Source: Pseudosulfitobacter pseudonitzschiae
GTDB taxonomy: Bacteria > Pseudomonadota > Alphaproteobacteria > Rhodobacterales > Rhodobacteraceae
NCBI RefSeq assembly: GCF_002222635.1
Contig: NZ_CP022418.1
Coordinates: 124,001 to 188,000 of the forward strand
Direction of reading: 5' to 3'
DNA: 64,000 nt
Made by a program: the position numbers and the translations under genes. The notes below the pieces were generated by a model. That model was not told the DNA's origin, did not search any database, and saw only the letters and a list, made by a program, of their open reading frames with translations. This document shows positions 8,534 to 18,131 of this stretch, in pieces; position 1 is the first letter of the stretch; each line of letters starts with the position of its first letter.

Positions 8534-9203
8534 GAAAGAGCTTAAGCAATACTTTGAGGAAGCTCGATCCTTTGACCAAGACAAACTGCTTGCAGCGCAG
8601 CGTTCTCAACGGCTGGCTTGGGCGGTAGCTGGTATCTCGGGGCTGATCGCATGTGCCGGCGTTTTTGCTGTGGCGGCTTTGGCCCCGTTGAAGTCGGTCG
8701 AGCCGTTCGTGATCCGAGTAGATCAGGCTACCGGCGTCCCAGAAGTAATGACTGCTCTGACCGATGGTCAGGAAGCCTATGAAGAGGCAGTCGCGAAGTA
8801 TTTCCTGGCCCTCTATGTCCGCACACGCGAAGGCTATTCCTATGCCGCCCGCAACGTGATCTTCAATCATGTGATGCTCATGTCCGGCCCGGATGAACAG
8901 GCGGAGTTTGCGGCGCACTACAACGCCTCAAATCCTGACAGCCCGCAGTATATCTATGGCAGAAAAACTAAGGCCGAAGTCCAAATCCGCTCTGTCTCTT
9001 TTCTAGACGATGGGTTGGCGCAGGTCCGTTACTACCTGGTCACAAAGAACGAGGATGAGGACTTGGAGCGGCGTAGTCAGTGGGTCGCCACCCTCAACTA
9101 CGAGTTCGACGGTGCAGCAGAAATAAGCTCGCAAGACCGATTGATTAACCCGCTCGGCTTCGTCGTCCCAGACTACCGAACAGACCCGGAGGTCGTGCAA
9201 TGA
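8520..9203 (+). CDS. virB8: VirB8-like inner membrane assembly factor
   Basis: A 227-residue bitopic inner-membrane protein. I chose ATG 8520 (MIQNEKELKQYFEEARSF); ATG 8508 in the same frame is possible. The cytoplasmic N terminus FEEARSFDQDKL is typical of VirB8. The single membrane helix lies near residues 25-48. The periplasmic NTF2-like domain contains AVAKYFLALYVRTREGYSY and ends RINPLGFVV-like (here RLINPLGFVVPDYRTD), a VirB8 hallmark. It nucleates the core complex together with VirB9 and VirB10. Confidence 0.9.
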   Translation: MIQNEKELKQYFEEARSFDQDKLLAAQRSQRLAWAVAGISGLIACAGVFAVAALAPLKSVEPFVIRVDQATGVPEVMTALTDGQEAYEEAVAKYFLALYVRTREGYSYAARNVIFNHVMLMSGPDEQAEFAAHYNASNPDSPQYIYGRKTKAEVQIRSVSFLDDGLAQVRYYLVTKNEDEDLERRSQWVATLNYEFDGAAEISSQDRLINPLGFVVPDYRTDPEVVQ

Positions 9204-10051
9204 TACGCATAGCCGCAATCTTTACCGCCGCTCTTTTGACGGCAACCCCAGCCCTCGCATTGGACATTCCAAGCCCCAGCAGCTCGGATAGTCGGGTGCG
9301 GTCCGTGAACTACAATGAATGGGACGTGGTGCGCGTCATCGGTACGGTTCGTACAACGGTTCAAATCGTGTTCGACCAGTCAGAGGAAATCTTGGACGTG
9401 GCCGCTGGCGACAATGTCGCTTGGGAGTTCAAACCGCGAAACAACATCCTGTATCTGAAACCCCGTGAACCGCATCCCCCTTCAAACGTGCAAGTTGCCA
9501 CTGTACGCGCAGATGGTACGACCCGGACCTATTCTTTCGAACTGATCACGCGCGAAGGAGAGATTTTGGCGAATAACCGCGATGTGTATTTTCAGATCAG
9601 GTTTCGCTACCCGCGCGATAAAGCGGATGCCCGTCGAACTGAAAGAGCTGCACAACGTCAAGCCGCACAGGAACAAGCCGCGCGGTCTCGTTTGTCGGCA
9701 TCCGTCGCACATTCTGGAACAAAAAACTGGCAGTTCCTGGCGGCGGGCTCGCGAAACCTGCAACCGGCCAAAATTTTTGACAATGGCGATATGACGGTTC
9801 TGACGTTCAAACGCAGCAACCGTTTGCCGTCTGTCTACATGGTGGGAACCGATGGAGAAGAGCGGTTAGTGAACACGACTGTCCGCCGGAATGAGGTCAT
9901 CGTGCATGACGTTGTCCATGAAATTCGTCTGCGCCTCGGGCGCGAGGTCACGGCGATCTACAACATGGGCATCGGCAAAGGCCACACGTCAATCAGCACC
10001 AGCACAACCAGTCACCACGTAGAACGCGAAGTCATTGGAGGGAGCAACTAA
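9200..10051 (+). CDS. virB9: VirB9-like outer-membrane core component
   Basis: A 283-residue exported protein overlapping virB8 by ATGA. The signal peptide (IFTAALLTATPALA) is cleaved before LDIPSP. The N-terminal domain has DSRVRSVNYNEWDVVRVIG, typical of VirB9/TrbG. The C-terminal beta domain has FDNGDMTVLTFKRSNRLPSVY and VVHEIRLRLGREVTAIYN, the segment that binds VirB7 and VirB10. A lysine/arginine- and glutamine-rich coiled stretch around residues 137-165 links the two halves. Confidence 0.92.
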   Translation: MIRIAAIFTAALLTATPALALDIPSPSSSDSRVRSVNYNEWDVVRVIGTVRTTVQIVFDQSEEILDVAAGDNVAWEFKPRNNILYLKPREPHPPSNVQVATVRADGTTRTYSFELITREGEILANNRDVYFQIRFRYPRDKADARRTERAAQRQAAQEQAARSRLSASVAHSGTKNWQFLAAGSRNLQPAKIFDNGDMTVLTFKRSNRLPSVYMVGTDGEERLVNTTVRRNEVIVHDVVHEIRLRLGREVTAIYNMGIGKGHTSISTSTTSHHVEREVIGGSN

Positions 10052-11193
10052 TGGCAGTCGAGCAAGACAGCCCCACCGATGGGCAAACTTTGGACGGCGA
10101 GCGCGGTATTACCGCTATCGCTGAAAGCAAAGGCAAAGCGGGCGGATCAGAGGTAGGTAAAAAACTCGGTGTCGCGGCTGGTATAGCATTTCTTGGTTTT
10201 CTCGCGTTCCTGCAATGGCCAACTCATGAAGAACCGCCAGCAGAAGAGGTTCTTGAAAGTACACGCCGCATCAAATCGGGCAGTCAGTTTCAACCTGCCG
10301 ATATTGCAGAGCCACAGCCCGTACCGGCTACACCAGCAGCAGCACCGGCTGAAGAACAGCCTGTCGGGCCAATCGAGCGGATCAGGATCGAGCAAACGGG
10401 ATTGCCAACCGAACCAACCGAAGCTGAATTGTTGTTTGAAAGCTCAAAGCGCGCTCCGCTGATGGCGTTTGAAGGCGCTCGCACCTCGTCACCGCAAGCC
10501 GCGGCAACAGGGGCTGATGGCGCCGGGCTGTTTGGTTCAACCGATAGTGGGCAAGGTCAGGGAAACTCTGGCCTGGCGGCGGATTTGCAGGCAACCAAAC
10601 TTGAGGGTTCGCCGGCTACGGTTTTGGCAAATCCTCACCTGACCATCACGCAGGGCACACTCATTCCGTGTTCACTTGATACGGCTATGGACTCGTCTCA
10701 GCCGGGAATGGTCCGCTGCACCGTGAATGACGACATATATTCGACCACCGGCACCGTAACCCTTTTGGAAAAGGGAACCCGCATCGTTGGTCAGTACCGT
10801 GGAGGGCTGCAACGCGGCACAAAGCGCCTCTTTGTGATCTGGACGCGTGCAGAAACGCCAAATGGTGTTGTTGTAACGCTCGACTCGGCCGGAACGGATG
10901 GTCTCGGCCGAGCTGGCTTCAACGGCGCCATTGATACACAGTTCTGGACCCGTTTTGGCGGCACAATCATGCTGTCCATCATCGACGATGTTCTTGCCGG
11001 TTTTGTTACCAGCCAGAGCAACGCCGACAAGATTGAAAATACGACCGATGGCGTAAGCAGCCTTGCGCAAACGGAATTTCAAAGCACGATCAATGTCCCA
11101 ATCGTTTTGCGTAAGAACCAGGGTGAAAAGGTCGCCGTGATGGTGGCGCGTGATCTGGATTTCTCAAACGTCTACCGACTGAAAACGAGATAA
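10051..11193 (+). CDS. virB10: VirB10-like energy-transducing core protein
   Basis: A 380-residue protein spanning inner and outer membranes. It has a cytoplasmic N terminus, one membrane helix around residues 44-63 (GVAAGIAFLGFLAFLQWP), and a Pro/Ala-rich periplasmic linker of about 100 residues. The conserved TrbI domain follows, with LTITQGTLIPCSLDTAMDS, LLEKGTRIVGQYRGGLQ and the closing INVPIVLRKNQGEKVAVMVA. It forms the gated outer pore with VirB7 and VirB9. The start shares one base with the virB9 stop. Confidence 0.93.
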   Translation: MAVEQDSPTDGQTLDGERGITAIAESKGKAGGSEVGKKLGVAAGIAFLGFLAFLQWPTHEEPPAEEVLESTRRIKSGSQFQPADIAEPQPVPATPAAAPAEEQPVGPIERIRIEQTGLPTEPTEAELLFESSKRAPLMAFEGARTSSPQAAATGADGAGLFGSTDSGQGQGNSGLAADLQATKLEGSPATVLANPHLTITQGTLIPCSLDTAMDSSQPGMVRCTVNDDIYSTTGTVTLLEKGTRIVGQYRGGLQRGTKRLFVIWTRAETPNGVVVTLDSAGTDGLGRAGFNGAIDTQFWTRFGGTIMLSIIDDVLAGFVTSQSNADKIENTTDGVSSLAQTEFQSTINVPIVLRKNQGEKVAVMVARDLDFSNVYRLKTR

Positions 11194-11199
11194 CGGAAC

Positions 11200-12228
11200 A
11201 TGCACGATGGAAACATGCCTCGGCTAGCCCCTGCGGGGCTTGCTTCCTTCTTGGCCCCGCTCCAAGACTACCTAGACCAGCCTGATGTTATCGAACTTTG
11301 TATAAACCGGCCCAAAGAGCTTTTCGTTGAAACTTATGACGGCTGGAAGATTGAGTATATCGACGCGCTCACATTCGCGCATCTGAGCAGCCTGGCTACA
11401 ACAGCCGCCACTTTCACCAAGCAGTCAATCGACCCGACGCACCCCATTTTGTCGGGTAGTTTGCCGGGCGGCGAACGTATCCAGATTGTGATACCTCCGG
11501 CAGTTCCACAAGACACTGTCAGTATCACGATCCGAAAACCGGCAGAGCGCACATTCACACTTGAAGATTATGAGCAGTCGGGAATGTTTGACGACATTTT
11601 TACTGAAATAGGCTCGTTGTCGGACGTGGACAAAACGCTGCTCGATCTTCATTCCAAGAAGTCGTGGAAAGCGTTCCTGAAATACGCTGTTCGGAACAAA
11701 AAGAACATTCTGGTATCTGGTTCAACCGGATCAGGTAAAACCACTTTCTCAAAGGCACTGATCCCGGAGATACCGGACAATGAGCGCATCCTGACAATTG
11801 AGGACACTGTTGAGCTGGTCATACCCCAGCCTAACAACGTGCGCCTTATTTACTCTAAGGATGGCCAGGGTCAGGCCAAGCTATCAGTTCGTCAGCTTCT
11901 CGAAAGCTCGTTACGGATGCGTCCTGATCGGATTTTCCTTCAAGAGCTGCGAGACGCCGAAGCGTTCTATTACCTGCGGAATGTTAACACCGGGCACTCG
12001 GGCTCGATCACAACCATTCACGCAAATTCCGCCATGCTGGCCTTTGAACAGCTCGCTTTGCTGGTCAAAGAAAGTGAGGCCGGACGTGATCTGAAACGCT
12101 CAGAGATTAAGGAAATGCTGTTGCAGATGGTTGATGTGGTTGTGCAGGTCAAGCGCAGAGATGGCCGGTTCCGCATCACTGAAATTTTCTTCGACCCAAC
12201 CCGCAAATTCGAAGGAGCCAAATCGTGA
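11200..12228 (+). CDS. virB11: VirB11 traffic ATPase
   Basis: A 342-residue hexameric ATPase of the VirB11/PulE family acting at the cytoplasmic base of the channel. Walker A is GSTGSGKTT at about 173-181. The Asp box is ILTIEDTVELVIP, Walker B lies around MRPDRIFLQELRDAEAF, and the His box is GHSGSITTIHAN. It lies six bases after virB10 and overlaps the start of the coupling-protein gene by four bases (GTGA), so it may switch between pilus assembly and DNA transfer together with VirD4. Confidence 0.95.
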   Translation: MHDGNMPRLAPAGLASFLAPLQDYLDQPDVIELCINRPKELFVETYDGWKIEYIDALTFAHLSSLATTAATFTKQSIDPTHPILSGSLPGGERIQIVIPPAVPQDTVSITIRKPAERTFTLEDYEQSGMFDDIFTEIGSLSDVDKTLLDLHSKKSWKAFLKYAVRNKKNILVSGSTGSGKTTFSKALIPEIPDNERILTIEDTVELVIPQPNNVRLIYSKDGQGQAKLSVRQLLESSLRMRPDRIFLQELRDAEAFYYLRNVNTGHSGSITTIHANSAMLAFEQLALLVKESEAGRDLKRSEIKEMLLQMVDVVVQVKRRDGRFRITEIFFDPTRKFEGAKS

Positions 12229-14357
12229 TACTTGAGAAGTGGCCTGAACTATCGCCAGCCGCGAAAGGCACATTTCTAGGGGCCTGTACCATTGTCGCCG
12301 CAATCGGATTCCTGATAATTTCTGGATACGTCCTCAGTCGTGGATTGGGTCTTACATACGATCCGGTTGCGAGCATGGCCCTTTACCCGAAACTGGTAAT
12401 AGCCCGTGGGTTTGATGGGGAGACAGGCCGTTGGGTTAAAATCGCAAGTTACGCAGGGGCGGTGCCAGCTCTGGGCATGATCATCGCCTTTCTGATGAAC
12501 AAGCCTAAGCAAGACCTGCACGGCAAAGCGCGCTTTGCCGAAAATCGGGACATAAAGGCTGCGGCGCTGCGGTCGAAAAGCGGGCTGATAGCCGGGTTCA
12601 CTGGCCCCCTGCCCTCTCGGAACTACGGTAAGCCGGTAGATAAGATGGGACGGCACGTTGAGGACGGCGGGGCCGTCAAAATCGCTTCTACAGGCCACTT
12701 GACACCCAGGAATCTGCTTACCTATGGCGGGCCAGAACACATGTTCATTTATGCGCCCACGCGCTCCGGTAAAGGTGTTGCCGTCGTCGTGCCAAACCTG
12801 TTGAATTGGCCCGGTTCTGCGGTTGTCCTCGACATTAAAAAAGAAAACTGGACGTTGACGGCGGGCTTTCGTCAAAGCGGTGGGCAGGACGTTTATCTGT
12901 TCGATCCGCTGGAACCGAATGGCAGAACACACCGCTGGAACCCGCTTTCAACGGTACGTCGGGGCGGTGATTTTCAGATTGAAGATTTGCAGCGATTGGC
13001 CGACCTGTTCATTCCGGTGCAATCGAAAGACCCCTTCTTTGACCGAGCGGCACAAACCGCCTTTGTCGGTGTCGGCGGCTATCTGGCTGAGACCCCGCGT
13101 TTGCCGTTTACCCTGGGCGAGATTTTCCGGCAGCTCACACTTAGTGGTGATGTTGTTAAGACCTTCAAAGACCGTATTAAGAAACGCAAAGATGATGGTC
13201 ACCCGCTCTCGTGGCAAACTGAGGCTGCGCTTACTGATTTTATTTCTAAGTCGGAAAACACCTTTGAAAGCGTCAAGTCCACGATTACGGCCAACCTGGG
13301 ACTGTTTGCCAACCCCTTGCTTGACCGTGCGACTTCTGCATCAGATTTCGATTTTGCAGACCTTCGGAAGCGGAGTATGTCAATCTATGTCGGCATCACG
13401 CCCAACAACCTCGGACGCCTCGGCCCGTTGCTCAACCTGTTCTTTCAGTCATGCGTTGATGCCAACATGCAAGAGCTGCCCGAGAACAACCCAGAGCTAA
13501 AGCACAAGGTTCTGCTTTGCATGGACGAGTTTGCCGCTGTGGGTGAACTGCCGTCCTTCAAGCGTGGTATCGGCTACTTTGCCGGGTATGGCTTGAAGGT
13601 GCTGACAATCATCCAGACGCCCGCCCAACTCTCGGACATTTACGGAGCGGATGGTGCGGCCGCCTACATGGATAACGCGGGGGTTGAGGTCGTCTTCACT
13701 CCGAAGAGTTTGAAAGAGGCGCGCAACCTGTCCGAGCGGTTTGGTACGTTGGCGATGGAAAGCAAGAGTGAGTCCCGATCAAAACACCTCGCCAACAGCA
13801 AAGGTACGACCGTCAGCACCAGTGAGCAAAAACGCTCTCTGATGATGCCTCAAGAACTGCTGGCTATGGATCAGTCCAAAGCACTTGTCATCATCGCCGG
13901 GCAACCGCCCGTGATGGCGAACAAGCTACGGTACTATGCTGAAGAGGTGTTTTTGGAACGGTCGAAAATCGCCCCGCCGGAAATTCCATCAATCTCCCCG
14001 GGCGCATTGGACGGTAAGGTTGCAAAGGTCGAAGCGGAAAACCTCGAACTGCGGAAAGAACAGGTCGAGACGCGCGAAGAGCTGGCCGCTTTGAGGGAAG
14101 AGTTGGCTCGGATCACTGCCCTGGCTGAGTACCGCGACGAGAACGTGGCAAACGGACAACCTGCAAGCGTCGAAATGACCACCGAAGAAATTACAAACCC
14201 GGGTGGCATTATGCCCGAGCGTTTGAAGCTCGATCATTCCAGCGCCCGTGAAAAGCTCGCTGCGCTCAAAAAATCAGGAAAACTCACTTCGCAGGACGGT
14301 GCCAAAGAACTGCTTACGTCTCTTGGCGTCGATCTTCCCCACCCCGCTATTGCATAG
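12225..14357 (+). CDS. virD4: VirD4/TraG type IV coupling protein
   Basis: A 710-residue coupling protein that docks the relaxosome to the channel and pumps DNA. The GTG start at 12225 overlaps the virB11 stop. Two membrane segments lie in the first 95 residues. Walker A is the VirD4-type APTRSGKGVAVVVPN at about 175-189, and Walker B is VLLCMDEFAAVGELPSF. The motif VFTPKSLKEARNLSERFGT belongs to the TraG/VirD4 family. The C-terminal 130 residues, after the ATPase, form a charged coiled coil (VEAENLELRKEQVETREEL) that probably confers substrate choice. Confidence 0.95.
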   Translation: MILEKWPELSPAAKGTFLGACTIVAAIGFLIISGYVLSRGLGLTYDPVASMALYPKLVIARGFDGETGRWVKIASYAGAVPALGMIIAFLMNKPKQDLHGKARFAENRDIKAAALRSKSGLIAGFTGPLPSRNYGKPVDKMGRHVEDGGAVKIASTGHLTPRNLLTYGGPEHMFIYAPTRSGKGVAVVVPNLLNWPGSAVVLDIKKENWTLTAGFRQSGGQDVYLFDPLEPNGRTHRWNPLSTVRRGGDFQIEDLQRLADLFIPVQSKDPFFDRAAQTAFVGVGGYLAETPRLPFTLGEIFRQLTLSGDVVKTFKDRIKKRKDDGHPLSWQTEAALTDFISKSENTFESVKSTITANLGLFANPLLDRATSASDFDFADLRKRSMSIYVGITPNNLGRLGPLLNLFFQSCVDANMQELPENNPELKHKVLLCMDEFAAVGELPSFKRGIGYFAGYGLKVLTIIQTPAQLSDIYGADGAAAYMDNAGVEVVFTPKSLKEARNLSERFGTLAMESKSESRSKHLANSKGTTVSTSEQKRSLMMPQELLAMDQSKALVIIAGQPPVMANKLRYYAEEVFLERSKIAPPEIPSISPGALDGKVAKVEAENLELRKEQVETREELAALREELARITALAEYRDENVANGQPASVEMTTEEITNPGGIMPERLKLDHSSAREKLAALKKSGKLTSQDGAKELLTSLGVDLPHPAIA

Positions 14358-14371
14358 ATTGAGAGGTAGTC

Positions 14372-16171
14372 ATGGCTGACACACAGAACCAGATAAATCA
14401 CAACTTCGAACTGTCGTATGGACATTCTGACGACAAGAACAGCTATGCAACTGCGGTCGAAGCTGGGAAAGCCTTCGCGGATGCTGATGCGAAACTTGCT
14501 CCCCGAGTCATTGAATCGGATGATAAGGGCGCTCGTACTTTGGCAAATAGTGGTCGCAGTGGCGATGCGTATTACAAGCAGGTGCCAACGCTGGAAGCGG
14601 TCCAAGCTGACAAACCTCGTGAAATCGATGTACAGTTTTGGACGGCCTATCATGACCGGATCGCAGAGAAAGCCCATACGGAAAGTGCCCCTGCCCTGGA
14701 TGATACGCCTATCGAGCTGAAAGAGCCTGAGAGGCAGCAACCCCAACAAGGCCGCAAGGATGAGGGAAAAGAGCCGCCCAAAGAGGCCCAGCCTGTAATG
14801 ACGCCCGCTCTCGACACTGCTCCTGAAGGATCGGCAGAGCCAGAAAAGCCGCAACCTGAAAAATCGCAGGATGAACGGTTTGCAATCCCGATGAGTTTTG
14901 AAGAGCGGTTTATTCTGACGCGCGAAAGCAACCGTCAGGAAATGTTTCGTTCTTACGACGACAAGCGCCCAGCAATTTCAGATCGTGGTGACAGTCTCCA
15001 CACCAAAAATACAGATCGTAGCACGGCAATGGACATGATCGAGCTGGCGGCGCATCGCGGCTGGTCATCCATGAAGGTGAAAGGACCGACAGATTTTCGC
15101 CGGGAAATGTGGATTGAAGGCACGGCGCAGGGCATCGAAGTTAAGGGCTATAGGCCGAACGACAAAGATCGGGCGGAAGCCGAGCGCCGAACTGAATTGA
15201 TTGGTGAACGGGTCATTGAACGTATTGACCAAGATCGGGGCAAGAGTGGTCGTCAGGCTGATGCAGCGGGACAACCTGAGAACCAGGCTAAAGGCCAGTC
15301 CAACGTTGTTCCAATGATCAATTACAAAGACGGGCTTGAAGGCAAAATTACTGACATCGGCGCTGCCCCTTATCGTGATCGCGAAGGGGCATCAGCAACC
15401 CCGTATGTGGCTTTAGAACTGGCGGATGGTCGTGCTCATAAGCTCTGGGGCGTTGGCCTGCCTGACATGCTGGAAAAAAACCAGATCAAGGTAGGTGACA
15501 AGGCGACTATTTTTGCCGATGGGCAGAAGGCAGTCACCGTCAAAGAACGAGACGCCAAAACAGGGGTAATGAAGGACAAAGACACCTTTCGAAGGGAATG
15601 GGGTGCGCGAGACATTGAGCGTACCCCAGAGCGCGAAAGCAACCGCGTGGTGCCCGTCCAGAAGAATGACGAGCCTGTAATCGAAAGTGCAGACCCGCCA
15701 GCAGCTAAGAAAGAGGCTCCCTCCGTGACAATGCAGCCCGGTTCCAATAACGGCGCAAAGCATCATCAAGAACAGCAACGACCCTCGGATCGTCTTGAAG
15801 AACGACTGAAACACAAAGACGCGGCCAGCAGTCCCCAGTTACGCGGGGCAGCCAGTACACTTGCGCTGATCGACGCAGAAATGCGTGCTGCGGGTGTGCC
15901 TGACAAAGATCGGCAATTGGTTCGAGAACTGGCTGTCAACGAGCTTGCGAACGGCATTCGCGCAGGTCGCCAGTACGATGTTCAAAGACTTCCGAATGTG
16001 AGCGCTTCCCAGCAAGCCGCCGCGCGGGCGATCACTACGAAAGACGTATCCAAGCTCATTGAGCAGGCCCGTGTTCGAACGCCGCCGAACCTGGCCACGG
16101 CAAACAAAGGTCCAACTCAGACACCAGAACAGGCGCGTGAACGCACTCAGCAACAAGATCGTGGCCGGTAG
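14372..16171 (+). CDS. LPD7-domain conjugation accessory protein (relaxase C-terminal-like)
   Basis: A 599-residue hydrophilic protein resembling the non-catalytic C-terminal part of RP4-type TraI relaxases. The LPD7-like domain lies at about 190-285, including STAMDMIELAAHRGWSSMKV and EMWIEGTAQGIEVKGYRP. A beta domain at about 315-390 (GLEGKITDIGAAPYRD and KLWGVGLPDMLEKNQIKVGD) is also found in relaxases and TraC-type primases. The remainder is low-complexity and charged. It has no HxDxxH relaxase motif. The catalytic relaxase lies separately at 39486-40673, so the two functions look split between genes. It directly follows virD4 (14 bases) and is the last gene of the operon. Confidence 0.7.
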   Translation: MADTQNQINHNFELSYGHSDDKNSYATAVEAGKAFADADAKLAPRVIESDDKGARTLANSGRSGDAYYKQVPTLEAVQADKPREIDVQFWTAYHDRIAEKAHTESAPALDDTPIELKEPERQQPQQGRKDEGKEPPKEAQPVMTPALDTAPEGSAEPEKPQPEKSQDERFAIPMSFEERFILTRESNRQEMFRSYDDKRPAISDRGDSLHTKNTDRSTAMDMIELAAHRGWSSMKVKGPTDFRREMWIEGTAQGIEVKGYRPNDKDRAEAERRTELIGERVIERIDQDRGKSGRQADAAGQPENQAKGQSNVVPMINYKDGLEGKITDIGAAPYRDREGASATPYVALELADGRAHKLWGVGLPDMLEKNQIKVGDKATIFADGQKAVTVKERDAKTGVMKDKDTFRREWGARDIERTPERESNRVVPVQKNDEPVIESADPPAAKKEAPSVTMQPGSNNGAKHHQEQQRPSDRLEERLKHKDAASSPQLRGAASTLALIDAEMRAAGVPDKDRQLVRELAVNELANGIRAGRQYDVQRLPNVSASQQAAARAITTKDVSKLIEQARVRTPPNLATANKGPTQTPEQARERTQQQDRGR

Positions 16172-16307
16172 CGTCCGCGTTCCCGAGTTACAGGAGTGTG
16201 TAGATTTTGCTTCCGCCGCGAATGACCGCAATGCGGACTGCGACCGCAGCATCTTGAAGGTAGCGTGAAGGTCCAAGGGTCAAAAGCGTTGATCGACACC
16301 AACGGCG

Positions 16308-17841
16308 TATTTTGTTGAAAAACTCTTTCTTGATTGAGGGCTGAACTGCTGATTCAATTCCTGTAATTGAGGGGAGGATTGGCGATGATGGGACCGAGGC
16401 AGGAAGCGCAACCGGCACTGTTTTACGAGTTCTCGCTCGAGGATCACATCCCCACGGATCACTTGCTGCGATCCATCGACCGGTTCGTCGACTTGAGCAG
16501 TATCCGCGCCTATCTGGCGGAGTTCTACAGTCACACAGGCCGCCCCTCGGTCGATCCCGAGTTGCTGATCCGAATGCTTCTGGTCGGATACTGTTTCGGC
16601 ATCCGGTCAGAGCGGCGGCTCTGCGAAGAGGTGCATCTGAACCTCGCGTATCGCTGGTTCTGCCGCCTCGATCTGAGCGACCGGGTCCCGGATCACTCGA
16701 CGTTTTCCAAGAACCGGCATGGGCGCTTTCGCGACAGCGAACTGCTGCGCCACCTGTTTGAGACGACTGTCGCGCGTTGCATCGCCGAAGGTCTGGTCAG
16801 CGGCCAGCGCATGGCTATCGATGCCAGCCTGATCGAAGCTGATACCAACAAGCAGAACTCCACGCCGAAGGAAGACTGGGACCCGACGCGCATCGATCCG
16901 GCTGACGCGCCCCGCGCAGTGCGTGAGTATCTCGACACGCTGGATAAGGCCGCATTTGGCACGGCCAGCGAGGTGCAGCCCAAGTTTACCTCGCATTCTG
17001 ATCCCGCCAGTCAGTGGACAGCAGCCCGCAAAGGCCCTGCTTTCTTTAGCTATTCCGACAATTATCTCATCGACACGGATCACGGTGTCATCTTGGATGT
17101 GGAACCCACCCGCTCAATCCGGCAAGCCGAGGTTGGATCGACAAAAACGATGCTGACGCGTGTGAAAGACAAATTCGGCTTGGTCCCTGACTGGATGATC
17201 GCCGACACAGCCTATGGTTCAGGCCCAATGCTTGGCTGGCTCGTGGAACGCAAGATCGATCCTTACATCCCTGTGATCGACAAGGCCGGACGCCCCGATG
17301 GGACCTGGACACGCACGGATTTCGACTGGGATGCGCAGAACGACCAATACATCTGCCCCGAGGGGCACGCGCTCAAGCAGTTCCGCCGGAATTATTCCGA
17401 TCCGAACCGGTGTCCGACGGGCAAGGGCACCGCAAAGTATCGTGCGCTGAAGCTGACCTGTCAGGTTTGCCCATCCAAGCCGAAGTGCTGCCCCAATGCC
17501 GACGCCAGGTCGATCACGCGTGAAGAACACGAAGATGCCCGTCAAGTTGCCAGAGATCTGGCCAAAACGGATGAATATGCGATTGCGATGAAGCTCAGGA
17601 AGAAGGTCGAAATGCTCTTCGCCCACCTCAAACGTATTCTCGGCCTGAGCCGACTTCGATTACATGGTCCATGCGGTGCAAATGACGAATTCCTGCTCGC
17701 CGCAACTGCCCAAAACCTCCGCAGACTCGCTAAGATCTTTCCTGCACCGCAGCAAACGCGCAAAGCCTGAGAAGAAAGGTGCCTGCGCTGAAATTCGAGC
17801 AGCTATTTCTGCAATCGCAAACGTTAGTTTTTCCACAAAAT
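16308..17841 (+). mobile_element. IS1182-family insertion sequence
   Basis: A 1534-bp element with one transposase gene. The ends are imperfect inverted repeats: the left reads TATTTTGTTGAAAAACT and the right, reverse-complemented, ATTTTGTGGAAAAACT. The flanking bases CGGCG occur on both sides (16303-16307 and 17842-17846), a likely 5-bp target duplication. It inserted just beyond the last transfer gene, into DNA with no recognisable gene. Confidence 0.75.
16385..17770 (+). CDS. IS1182-family transposase
   Basis: A 461-residue DDE transposase. ATG 16385 follows GGGGAGGA at a good distance (a second ATG at 16388 is also possible). The N-terminal DUF772 domain reads RPSVDPELLIRMLLVGYCFG and SDRVPDHSTFSKNRHGRF. 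The catalytic triad is plausibly D in MAIDASLIEADTN, D in DWMIADTAYGSG, and E in KKVEMLFAHLKRILG near the C terminus. The zinc-like cysteines CQVCPSKPKCCP lie before the last motif. The gene appears intact, so the element may still be active and could supply transposase to the related MITEs in this window. Confidence 0.92.
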   Translation: MMGPRQEAQPALFYEFSLEDHIPTDHLLRSIDRFVDLSSIRAYLAEFYSHTGRPSVDPELLIRMLLVGYCFGIRSERRLCEEVHLNLAYRWFCRLDLSDRVPDHSTFSKNRHGRFRDSELLRHLFETTVARCIAEGLVSGQRMAIDASLIEADTNKQNSTPKEDWDPTRIDPADAPRAVREYLDTLDKAAFGTASEVQPKFTSHSDPASQWTAARKGPAFFSYSDNYLIDTDHGVILDVEPTRSIRQAEVGSTKTMLTRVKDKFGLVPDWMIADTAYGSGPMLGWLVERKIDPYIPVIDKAGRPDGTWTRTDFDWDAQNDQYICPEGHALKQFRRNYSDPNRCPTGKGTAKYRALKLTCQVCPSKPKCCPNADARSITREEHEDARQVARDLAKTDEYAIAMKLRKKVEMLFAHLKRILGLSRLRLHGPCGANDEFLLAATAQNLRRLAKIFPAPQQTRKA

Positions 17842-17846
17842 CGGCG

Positions 17847-18131
17847 GATTCCGGTCATTCGCTGCGTTTGCAAAGAGCTCATGTAGAGGGAGAATAAGCG
17901 GTTCTCTGATCGCGGTTATGTCAAGGGCGTTGGGTTTGTTGTCCGCCGGGGTCGTGGTTCTCTCCGAAGTCAGGCGATGCTGCTTCATGATGGCGTCCGG
18001 GGCTGATCGTCTGGAATGTCATTCACGAGGTTGGTGCGGCTGCGCCACCTCGACCGCTTTACGCGAGATCGATCTGCCTCCGTCCCGGAGGACGCCAAAC
18101 CCGCCCTGTCCTCAGGCGGGTATGCTGTTTG
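17847..18131. other. Non-coding flank between the two insertion sequences
   Basis: No gene is supported here. A strong stem-loop (CCCGCC, nine-base loop, GGCGGG) lies at about 18099-18120, close to the transposase stop, and may belong to the end of the IS110-type element. The motif GGTCATTCGCTGCG at 17853-17866 resembles, in reverse complement, the REP-like repeats further along. Confidence 0.4.
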